This document shows, in pieces, positions 58,139-64,000 of a stretch of DNA of 64,000 bases. This DNA is from Microbacterium sp. SLBN-154. Its GTDB lineage: Bacteria > Actinomycetota > Actinomycetes > Actinomycetales > Microbacteriaceae. Within the stretch, counting starts at the first letter, position 1; the number at the start of each line of letters is the position of its first letter. A program made the translations under genes and the position numbers. The stretch spans positions 2,108,001 through 2,172,000 of the forward strand of contig NZ_VFNL01000001.1 of assembly GCF_006715565.1 (NCBI RefSeq), read 5' to 3'. The notes beneath the pieces are model-generated. The model searched no databases. It was given only the letters and a program-made list of their open reading frames with translations, and had not been told where the DNA came from.

Positions 58139-59495
58139 CGTGGATGTCGCGGATGAGCCAGTCCTCGCCGATCCGGACGATGACGATGAGCTGAGACGTC
58201 GCGGAGGCGTTCGAGCTGTCGTGCGCGGCCACGCGCAGCACGGCCGCGCCGCCCAGATCGTCGAGGAACGTGACCGTCCGTAGGCCGGTCGGCAGGTCTG
58301 ATGCCCCCGGGGCCGGCGCACGCTCCGGATCCACGATGATCGCGGCGAGACATTCCCTGTCCTCACCGCAGGCAGCGCGCGCGGTCAACAGCCGGTCGGC
58401 GACGGCGACGAGATCGGCGGGGGTGGGCTCCGTCGAGCCCGTGGGGGCGGCGGCAGCGGTGTCCGCCGAGTCCACCTCCGATGCGGGCGCGTGGCTCGCG
58501 TCCGATGACGGCGTCGTGACCACTGGCTCGGCCGCGGCCGGCGACTCCGGATCGCTCGGCCACGTCAGTCCCACGGCAAGCACCACCGCGGCCGCGCCGG
58601 CTGCGATCACGAACCCCCGACGGCGAGACCGCGGCCGCTTGGTGCTCACAGCCCGCCAGACGCCGGTGGTGGCCCGTGAGACGGTGTCACCGAGATCGCG
58701 GTCCATCAGCGCGGAGATGCGGGCGAGCAGTCCCCTGTCGTCGGATTCGGCGGACGTCGCAGCCCGAGCCGCTGCGCGCGACGCCTCTGGGGTGACCAGC
58801 GGACGAGCCGAGACGCCCGGTACTGCACCCGGGGTCGTCGAGGCGGTCCTCCTCGCTCCTGCGCGCAGTGGCTGTGGTGACGCCAGGGCGAACAATCGCT
58901 CCTCGAGACCCAGGACGTCGCGCTCGTGCGGATGCGCCTTCTCCATTGCCGAGAGCCCGTCGCGAAGCACCTCGGCCCACGCGGGGAACATGCCCAGAAG
59001 AAGGCGGAAGATCGCCGCGGACTCCGAGGGATCCGTCGGCTGCAGCGCGAGCACCGGACGCGCCTCGTCGGTGAGCCACCAGGTCCCGGCTGTCCCTCCG
59101 GTCGATGCTCCGGCGTCGACGTGGCCGCGCAGCACGCTGACGGCGAGGGTGAGGGCCTCTCCTGCCGACAGCGGGTCGCCATCGTCGGAACGTCGCCTCA
59201 CGACGTCGATGAGCCGATCGCTGCAGATCGGGAACAGTGCGGCGTGACCCGCCGCCGTCCTGACGAGGTCGGAGGGAGCGAGGAGATGATCCGATCTCGA
59301 GGCGCGCCATCCCGCCCAGTCCTCGCCGAGCGCACGTGCATCCACGAGAAGCCATGCGGCGCCTCCGCTGTCGCGCACCACCTCTCCGGGCCAGGGTGCC
59401 GCGGTGTCATCCACACGTCGCACCGATCGATAGGGCCGTCGCAGCGCGTGCTGGGAATCGATCGCCATGACACCAGAGTCGGGAGTGCGCACCAT
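58119..59495 (-). CDS. Hypothetical single-pass membrane protein
   Basis: A 458-aa protein with three parts: a cytoplasmic N-terminal region of about 215 residues, a Ser/Ala/Arg-rich linker, one membrane helix at about 294-312 (GFVIAAGAAAVVLAVGLTW), and an Ala/Pro-rich external part. The last 95 residues form a compact domain with a Cys pair (ACGEDREC) and a DDLGGAAVLRVAA strand. The N-terminal domain has the feel of a degenerate kinase or scaffold but shows no kinase motifs. Start ATG 59495 or 59468 cannot be separated. It occupies the place of lipB-lipA. Confidence 0.75.
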   Translation of the reverse strand: MVRTPDSGVMAIDSQHALRRPYRSVRRVDDTAAPWPGEVVRDSGGAAWLLVDARALGEDWAGWRASRSDHLLAPSDLVRTAAGHAALFPICSDRLIDVVRRRSDDGDPLSAGEALTLAVSVLRGHVDAGASTGGTAGTWWLTDEARPVLALQPTDPSESAAIFRLLLGMFPAWAEVLRDGLSAMEKAHPHERDVLGLEERLFALASPQPLRAGARRTASTTPGAVPGVSARPLVTPEASRAAARAATSAESDDRGLLARISALMDRDLGDTVSRATTGVWRAVSTKRPRSRRRGFVIAAGAAAVVLAVGLTWPSDPESPAAAEPVVTTPSSDASHAPASEVDSADTAAAAPTGSTEPTPADLVAVADRLLTARAACGEDRECLAAIIVDPERAPAPGASDLPTGLRTVTFLDDLGGAAVLRVAAHDSSNASATSQLIVIVRIGEDWLIRDIHDAGATS

Positions 59496-59578
59496 GTCGC
59501 GTTCTGGCTTGCTTCCATCTGTGGACACCGGGGGCCGTTTCCGGGCCTGTGCAGGAGAGGTCGCGAGACCCGGAAAGG

Positions 59579-59584
59579 TAGGCT
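59579..59584 (+). promoter_or_regulatory. -10 box TAGGCT of the DUF4191 gene
   Basis: TAGGCT, six bases, then ATG at 59591. Leaderless spacing. Confidence 0.65.
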
Positions 59585-59590
59585 GGAACC

Positions 59591-60301
59591 ATGGCCGCAC
59601 GCAGTACCGCCCCCGAGAAGCGTCCCGGGTTCTTCTCGCAGATCCGCACCCTCTACACCTTCACGGTCCAGGCCTACCGCTGGATGCCCTGGGCCCTCAT
59701 CGGCATCCTCATCGGCGGCACGCTCCTGGGCGTCGCGTTGGGTGCGCTGATCCCGCCGGGAGCGATCTGGAGCATCATCCTGTGGGGCATCACGGGATTC
59801 ATGTTCGGCATCCTCGCGGCGCTGATGACCATGACGCGGCTGTCGACGAAGGCGATGTATCGCAAGATCGACGGCATGCCCGGCGCCACCGGCTACGTGC
59901 TGTCCAGCGCCCTCGGCCGTCGCTGGCGCGCATCGGAGATGCCGGTGGGCATCAACCCCAAGACCCAGGAGGCGGTCTACCGTGCGATCGGACGTGGGGG
60001 CATCGTCATCGTCGGTGAAGGCGCTCGCGGTCGACTCACCCGGCTCGTGAACGAAGAGCGCGGAAAGGCGCAGCGCGTGGCATCCGGTGTTCCCGTGACT
60101 GTGCTGTACGTCGGTCACGGCGACGACGAGGTGCCGATCGGCAAGCTCGCTCCCGCCATCAAGTCCCTGCCGAAGAAGATCGACCGCGCGACCATGGCGG
60201 CCGTCGTCAAGCGGATGGACTCGGTGTCGCAGTCCGTCGCGTCGCTTCCCATTCCCAAGGGCATCGACCCGCAGCGGGTGCGCGCCCCGCGTCCTCGCTG
60301 A
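59591..60301 (+). CDS. DUF4191 family membrane protein
   Basis: A 236-aa protein with two membrane helices (WALIGILIGGTLLGVALGAL and IWSIILWGITGFMFGILAAL) and a cytoplasmic C-terminal domain with PGATGYVLSSALGRRWRASE and IGRGGIVIVGEGARGRLTRL. DUF4191 genes sit next to lipA and glnA in actinobacteria, but the function is unknown. It converges on the RDD gene with a 4-base gap. Confidence 0.9.
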   Translation: MAARSTAPEKRPGFFSQIRTLYTFTVQAYRWMPWALIGILIGGTLLGVALGALIPPGAIWSIILWGITGFMFGILAALMTMTRLSTKAMYRKIDGMPGATGYVLSSALGRRWRASEMPVGINPKTQEAVYRAIGRGGIVIVGEGARGRLTRLVNEERGKAQRVASGVPVTVLYVGHGDDEVPIGKLAPAIKSLPKKIDRATMAAVVKRMDSVSQSVASLPIPKGIDPQRVRAPRPR

Positions 60302-60305
60302 GGGC

Positions 60306-60698
60306 TCAGTCCCGAATGAGGACGGTGCCCGCCGCCTTGTCGTGAAGCCCCCGTTGGTCCGCATCCCAGATCACCGCGGGGATGACGAGGATCAGCAGGA
60401 TGGTGCGCAGCACCGGCCGCCACAGGCCGACCCACCCGCCGTCGAGGCGCACCAGTCGCATCCCGAAGATGCGGTGCCCGGGGCTGCCCTGGAGGGTCGG
60501 GAGGAACACGATCTGGATCGCACCGAAGATCAGCAGGATGGCGAGGGCATCCCACCCGAAGAACCCCGAGATCAGGTACGCGGCGCCGTAATCGATGAAG
60601 AGGGCCCCCACGCGACGACCGAGACGGCCGATCGATCCCGCGCCCTCGCGGGGGCGCCCCAGTCGCTCTCCGGGATAGTCCTGTGCGCTGGCGACCAC
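60306..60698 (-). CDS. RDD family membrane protein
   Basis: A 130-aa protein with the RDD fold: [20 protein letters not shown] (the Arg and Asp that name the family), a second helix [38 protein letters not shown], and a third helix [29 protein letters not shown]. The function of this small actinobacterial RDD protein beside glnA is unknown. The GTG start follows a TAGGGT box by six bases. Confidence 0.9.
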   Translation of the reverse strand: MVASAQDYPGERLGRPREGAGSIGRLGRRVGALFIDYGAAYLISGFFGWDALAILLIFGAIQIVFLPTLQGSPGHRIFGMRLVRLDGGWVGLWRPVLRTILLILVIPAVIWDADQRGLHDKAAGTVLIRD

Positions 60699-60704
60699 GA
60701 TTCC

Positions 60705-60710
60705 ACCCTA
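60705..60710 (-). promoter_or_regulatory. -10 box TAGGGT of the RDD gene
   Basis: On the minus strand TAGGGT, six bases, then GTG at 60698. Leaderless spacing. Confidence 0.65.
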
Positions 60711-60724
60711 CCCGCGGTCGCCGC

Positions 60725-60762
60725 GTAACATGCCGGAAACAAAGGTGTCACGGTCGGGCAAT
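60725..60762 (+). promoter_or_regulatory. GlnR-type operator upstream of glnA
   Basis: The phased pattern GTAAC-n6-GAAAC-n6-GTCAC-n6-GCAAT fits the Streptomyces GlnR box (gTnAC-n6-GaAAc repeated). Three of the four half-sites match fully; the fourth is partial. It ends 10 bases before the predicted glnA -10, so it covers the -35 region. Confidence 0.6.
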
Positions 60763-60772
60763 CCCCTGCCGA

Positions 60773-60778
60773 TACGGT
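60773..60778 (+). promoter_or_regulatory. Possible -10 box TACGGT of glnA
   Basis: TACGGT predicts a start near 60785, giving a leader of about 50 bases before the glnA ATG at 60835, with ribosome site CTGGAG. Confidence 0.4.
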
Positions 60779-60834
60779 GCCTCAAGGCCCGCTCGACGGG
60801 CGGCAGTTCCCGATGCCCTACCTCTGGAGTCTCC

Positions 60835-62259
60835 ATGTTCAGTGATTCATCCGAGGTGCTGCGGTTCATCAAGGACGAGGACGTCAAGTTCCTCGACATC
60901 CGTTTCACGGACCTCCCTGGTGTGCAGCAGCACTTCAACATTCCGGCCGCCACCGTCGACGAGGAGTTCTTCACCGTCGGGCAGCTGTTCGACGGCTCCT
61001 CGATCCGTGGGTTCGCGAACATCCACGAGTCCGACATGCAGCTCATCCCCGACGTGTCGACGGCGTACCTCGACCCGTTCCGCGAGGCGAAGACGCTCGT
61101 GATGGTCTTCGACATCTACAACCCGCGCAACGGCGAGATCTACGCCAAGGACCCGCGTCAGGTCGCCAAGAAGGCCGAGAAGTACCTCGCCTCCACCGGT
61201 ATCGCCGACACCGCGTTCTTCGCTCCCGAGGCCGAGTTCTACATCTTCGACGACGTCCGCTATGACGTGAAGCAGAACTCCAGCTTCTACTCCGTCGACT
61301 CCGAAGAGGGCGCCTGGAACACCGGCCGGGTCGAAGAGGGCGGCAACCTCGCCAACAAGACCCCCTACAAGGGCGGCTACTTCCCCGTCTCCCCCGTCGA
61401 CAAGACCGCCGATCTGCGTGACGACATCAGCCTGAAGCTCATCGAGTCGGGCCTGCAGCTCGAGCGTGCGCACCACGAGGTGGGCACCGGCGGTCAGCAG
61501 GAGATCAACTACCGCTTCGACACGATGGTGCACGCGGCGGACGACATCCTGAAGTTCAAGTACATCGTGAAGAACACCGCCGAGCAGTGGGGCAAGGTCG
61601 CGACCTTCATGCCCAAGCCCCTCTTCGGCGACAACGGCTCGGGCATGCACACCCACCAGTCGCTGTGGAACGACGGCAAGCCGCTCTTCTACGACGAGAA
61701 GGGCTACGGCGGGCTGTCCGACATCGCCCGCTGGTACATCGGCGGCATTCTCGCGCACGCCCCGGCGGTGCTCGCGTTCACCAACCCCACGCTGAACAGC
61801 TACCACCGTCTGGTGAAGGGCTTCGAGGCCCCGGTGAACCTGGTCTACTCGGCGGGTAACCGCTCGGCGGCCATCCGCATCCCGATCACGGGCTCCAACC
61901 CCAAGGCCAAGCGCATCGAGTTCCGTGCGCCCGACGCTTCGGGCAACCCCTACCTGGCCTTCGCGGCCCAGCTCATGGCGGGGATTGACGGCATCAAGAA
62001 CCGCATCGAGCCCCACGAGCCGGTGGATAAGGACCTCTACGAGCTCCCGCCCGAGGAGGCCAAGGGCATCCCCCAGGTCCCGAACTCGCTGCAGGACTCG
62101 CTCGACGCCCTCGCGGCCGACCACCAGTTCCTCCTCGAGGGCGGCGTGTTCACGCCGGAGCTCATCGAGACCTGGATCGAGTACAAGATCGAGAACGAGA
62201 TCCGGCCGATGGCGCAGCGCCCGCACCCGTTCGAGTTCGAGCTGTACTTCGGGGTCTGA
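60835..62259 (+). CDS. glnA: Glutamine synthetase type I
   Basis: Assimilates ammonium by making glutamine from glutamate and ATP; works with GltBD in the same window. The 474-aa protein has [18 protein letters not shown], the latch loop, [12 protein letters not shown], the ATP-site [18 protein letters not shown] and [10 protein letters not shown]. Tyr402 in [11 protein letters not shown] is the adenylylation site used by GlnE, so this is the regulated beta form. The ATG at 60835 follows CTGGAG. A GlnR-like operator lies upstream. Confidence 0.97.
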   Translation: MFSDSSEVLRFIKDEDVKFLDIRFTDLPGVQQHFNIPAATVDEEFFTVGQLFDGSSIRGFANIHESDMQLIPDVSTAYLDPFREAKTLVMVFDIYNPRNGEIYAKDPRQVAKKAEKYLASTGIADTAFFAPEAEFYIFDDVRYDVKQNSSFYSVDSEEGAWNTGRVEEGGNLANKTPYKGGYFPVSPVDKTADLRDDISLKLIESGLQLERAHHEVGTGGQQEINYRFDTMVHAADDILKFKYIVKNTAEQWGKVATFMPKPLFGDNGSGMHTHQSLWNDGKPLFYDEKGYGGLSDIARWYIGGILAHAPAVLAFTNPTLNSYHRLVKGFEAPVNLVYSAGNRSAAIRIPITGSNPKAKRIEFRAPDASGNPYLAFAAQLMAGIDGIKNRIEPHEPVDKDLYELPPEEAKGIPQVPNSLQDSLDALAADHQFLLEGGVFTPELIETWIEYKIENEIRPMAQRPHPFEFELYFGV

Positions 62260-62276
62260 CGCCAAGCACGAGCTCC

Positions 62277-62320
62277 ACTCCTCCGGGATTCCGCGAGATC
62301 ACGCGGACTCCCGGAGGAGT
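62277..62320 (+). terminator. Terminator of glnA
   Basis: A 19-bp stem with one mismatch (62277-62295 with 62302-62320), a 6-base loop, and the T-rich tail ttcgttt. It starts 18 bases after the glnA stop. Confidence 0.85.
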
Positions 62321-62377
62321 TTCGTTTCCCCGCCGTTGCCCCGGCCATGGGCCGTCGACAGTCAGGGGTGGGCGCGT

Positions 62378-63007
62378 TTACCCGCCTGGGCAGTCGCAGT
62401 CTCCACCGCTGGCGCACTGACAGGGCAGAACTGGATAGTCCTCCTCGGTGACTCTGAGGCGAACGTCGAGCTCATCGAGGGGAACGGCGCGCGTCGCATC
62501 GTCGAATCCGGGCAGAGCGGGCGGCTCGGTCGGCCCCCCGTCGCCGCAGTCGGCCGGTTCGGTGAGGATGGTCGCCTCGTTCTGCGGGAAGACGAGGGTG
62601 AAGCAGACGGCAGCGGTGCTCTGAGAATTCCACCACCCGGTCGTCCGCGTTGCGGTGAGTGCCAAGGTCACCCGGGCGGAAGAAGGCGTGGTCGTGGCGT
62701 CGAGGAGCGTGTAAAGGCCGCTCTCCGCCTCCGCCGCCGAGCCCGACAGTGCCGCGCGTGCGTCCCCGATGAACTCGATCTGCGGAATCGTTGCCTCGAA
62801 GTCCTCCGCCATCGCGTCGCGGTACGGCCACAGATCGGCCTGCGCCGCTTCCACTTGCTGAGCGAGAGCATCGTTCATCGGGTCTCGAAGCGTGATGACG
62901 GGCAACGGTCCCGCCGTGGCGACGGGGACGACGACCATTGCGACGAGCCCCACGACGACCAGGGCGCACACGCCCCACGTCATGGCGGCGACCCTCCTCA
63001 TCGGCAT
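62378..63007 (-). CDS. Hypothetical exported or membrane-anchored protein
   Basis: A 209-aa protein with a basic start and a hydrophobic helix at about residues 11-33 (VCALVVVGLVAMVVVPVATA), then an external domain of about 175 residues. Features are DALAQQVEAAQADLWPYRDA, an ARVTLALTATRTTGWWNS strand pair, and two separate Cys (CFTL, ADCG). The last 16 residues are Cys/Gly-rich (PCQCASGGDCDCPGG) and could bind metal or form disulfides. I recognise no family. Confidence 0.65.
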   Translation of the reverse strand: MPMRRVAAMTWGVCALVVVGLVAMVVVPVATAGPLPVITLRDPMNDALAQQVEAAQADLWPYRDAMAEDFEATIPQIEFIGDARAALSGSAAEAESGLYTLLDATTTPSSARVTLALTATRTTGWWNSQSTAAVCFTLVFPQNEATILTEPADCGDGGPTEPPALPGFDDATRAVPLDELDVRLRVTEEDYPVLPCQCASGGDCDCPGG

Positions 63008-63017
63008 CTGAACGCAC

Positions 63018-63030
63018 TCACCTCAGGTGA
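63018..63030. repeat. Inverted repeat TCACCT-c-AGGTGA
   Basis: Perfect 6-bp arms with a 1-base centre, 10 bases upstream of the ATG of the minus-strand gene ending at 63007. It may be an operator, though the AGGTGA arm is also near its ribosome site. Confidence 0.35.
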
Positions 63031-63120
63031 CGAGAGGTCGTTTGCCCGCGTCAGTCCGTGCTCGTCCTCGAAGCGTCCGAGCGCAGCCCGCTCGCTCCGC
63101 TCCGTCGCCAACAGCACGAC

Positions 63121-63297
63121 TCAGTGTCCTCCGATGGCGGAGCTTCCGCCGTGGCGGCGTTGGTCCGTCGGCGGCATGTACGGAACCGAAGGCGGCTCCG
63201 ACCCGCCTGTGCGTGCCGAGCGGGTCTCGTAGGTCTCAGCGGGAGGCCGGATCCATCCGACGACCCGTTGCCACAGTGAACGATTCGTCGAAGCCAT
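63121..63297 (-). CDS. Hypothetical small protein
   Basis: A 58-aa ORF beginning MASTNRSLWQRVVGWIRPPA and rich in Pro, Ser, Gly and Arg towards the end. It has no membrane segment. CAGGGA lies just before the ATG. It lies between two small unknown genes and diverges from the gene at 63407. Its base composition by codon position looks coding, but it may not be expressed. Confidence 0.45.
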   Translation of the reverse strand: MASTNRSLWQRVVGWIRPPAETYETRSARTGGSEPPSVPYMPPTDQRRHGGSSAIGGH

Positions 63298-63406
63298 GTC
63301 CCTGATCTTCCCACTACCCGCCCGAAGCCGGCGTATCACCCGGCCCGCTCCAGGGCTCTCCCTCGTGTGCGCACGAGTGCACGCTTACGCAGGGAAAGGC
63401 GACATC

Positions 63407-63640
63407 ATGGCGATCAACGACGACGCGCAGAACACCGGCGAGAAGGCATCGGGTCCCTTCGTGATGCTGGTCAACGCCGACGGCACCCCCTTCACCGGCT
63501 ACGCCGAGGACGGCGGCGGGATCGGCGGGCACCTGCTCGGTCAGGTCTGTCACAATCACGTCCTCACCGAGGTCTACGCCGACTTCGACGGCGAGGGGCA
63601 CCTCGCCGGCATGCACACCCACGACGTCGGCAGCTGCTGA
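63407..63640 (+). CDS. Hypothetical small His/Cys-rich protein
   Basis: A 77-aa soluble protein with FVMLVNADGTPFTGYAEDGG, then a His/Cys-rich end: VCHNHVLTEVY, GHLAG and MHTHDVGSC. The spacing CHNH...HTHDVGSC could hold a metal ion. AGGGAAAGG at 63391-63399 is a good ribosome site for the ATG at 63407. I recognise no family. Confidence 0.65.
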   Translation: MAINDDAQNTGEKASGPFVMLVNADGTPFTGYAEDGGGIGGHLLGQVCHNHVLTEVYADFDGEGHLAGMHTHDVGSC

Positions 63641-63658
63641 GCCACCGCCCCGCACCGC

Positions 63659-63664
63659 TACGGT
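63659..63664 (+). promoter_or_regulatory. -10 box TACGGT of the terminal membrane protein gene
   Basis: TACGGT, six bases, then GTG at 63671. Leaderless spacing. Confidence 0.55.
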
Positions 63665-63670
63665 GTAACG

Positions 63671-64000
63671 GTGCGGGAGATCATCCGGATGGGGCTTCGG
63701 CTCCTCGTCGCCCATTGGCCCGCGCTCCTGGCGTGGTACCTCGCGGGTTCGCTCGGGCGATACCTGTCGATCCAGCTGGCGGGATTCGTGGGCGGGTACA
63801 CCGCGCTCGGCGGCATCCTGCTTCTTCCGCTGGCGATCCTCGCCAAGCTCGTCAGCGTCGTCGCGATGTTCCTCGTCCTGAGGGACGGGATGCTGCGGCT
63901 GAACGCGATCGCACCGAACCCGGTGGATCGTGGCGAGCGCCTGCGCTCGTTCCGCGACGCGCTGCTGTCTGCGGTGCTGCCGTTCATCGCGGTCTACGCC
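63671..64000 (+). CDS. Membrane protein, 3' end cut by window
   Basis: The frame is open from GTG 63671 to the window end (110 codons seen). Two hydrophobic segments are visible (LVAHWPALLAWYLAGSLG and ALGGILLLPLAILAKLVSVV, continuing into AMFLVLRDGML), with a basic, charged stretch (DRGERLRSFRDALL) before a third. The pattern is of a polytopic membrane protein with an intracellular loop; the family cannot be named from this fragment. The -10 spacing fixes the start. Confidence 0.7.
   Translation, partial: MREIIRMGLRLLVAHWPALLAWYLAGSLGRYLSIQLAGFVGGYTALGGILLLPLAILAKLVSVVAMFLVLRDGMLRLNAIAPNPVDRGERLRSFRDALLSAVLPFIAVYA

Overview
The window is a 64 kb piece of a high-GC actinobacterial chromosome, most likely from the family Microbacteriaceae and probably Microbacterium or a close relative. 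The evidence is the actinobacterial gene orders (rpoZ-metK-priA-fmt-rsmB-rpe; his-trp-lgt; sucB...DUF4191-RDD-glnA), the HGxxPAAW and Trp-operon membrane proteins, an ANTAR-type PdtaR regulator, an SigA with a Lys/Ala-rich N-terminus, and dense coding with 4-bp ATGA/GTGA overlaps. I see no phage, insertion sequence, CRISPR array or rRNA. It is essentially all chromosomal housekeeping with small metabolic modules.

Layout. 1-7.6 kb: the end of a guanylate kinase carrying an mIHF-like N-terminal segment, then a sulfonate-type ABC transporter, acetyl-CoA synthetase, O-acetylhomoserine sulfhydrylase and a CoA-binding protein. 7.6-14.9 kb: rpoZ, metK, priA, fmt, rsmB, rpe and a membrane protein. 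14.9-22.1 kb: hisE-G-F-I running into a Trp-operon membrane protein, HGxxPAAW protein, trpC-B-A and lgt. 22.2-29.7 kb: glutamate synthase gltB-gltD and pyruvate kinase. 29.7-33.6 kb: recQ, tRNA-Leu(CAA), pdtaR, a methyltransferase and a hotdog thioesterase. 33.6-43.2 kb: polA, a DUF885 peptidase-like protein, LLM oxidoreductase, MFS transporter, SGNH hydrolase, RibD-like reductase, DUF6458 and SDR. 43.3-50.0 kb: pseudouridine catabolism (psuG-psuK), a secreted beta-propeller, a Nei/Fpg glycosylase, an amylosucrase and an AEC transporter. 50.0-62.3 kb: a lone CofE-like ligase, sigA, PAC2 protein, pepA, lpdA, sucB, an unknown membrane protein, DUF4191, RDD and glnA. 62.4-64 kb: small unknown genes and a membrane protein cut by the window end.

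The most striking structure is regulatory. At least 19 genes on both strands begin with ATG or GTG exactly 6-7 bases after a TANNNT -10 hexamer (usually TAGGNT), which predicts leaderless mRNAs. These boxes settle several start codons and suggest a second, N-terminally extended start for rpoZ. Upstream of glnA there is a well-formed GlnR-type operator. Two convergent gene pairs share a long palindromic terminator that also encodes the last codons of the minus-strand gene.

Compared with the well-known mycobacterial gene orders, coaBC (after rpoZ), trpE (after hisI) and lipB-lipA (after sucB) are missing from their usual places, and a sulfur-acquisition module sits between gmk and rpoZ. Whether those genes are elsewhere in the genome cannot be told from this window.
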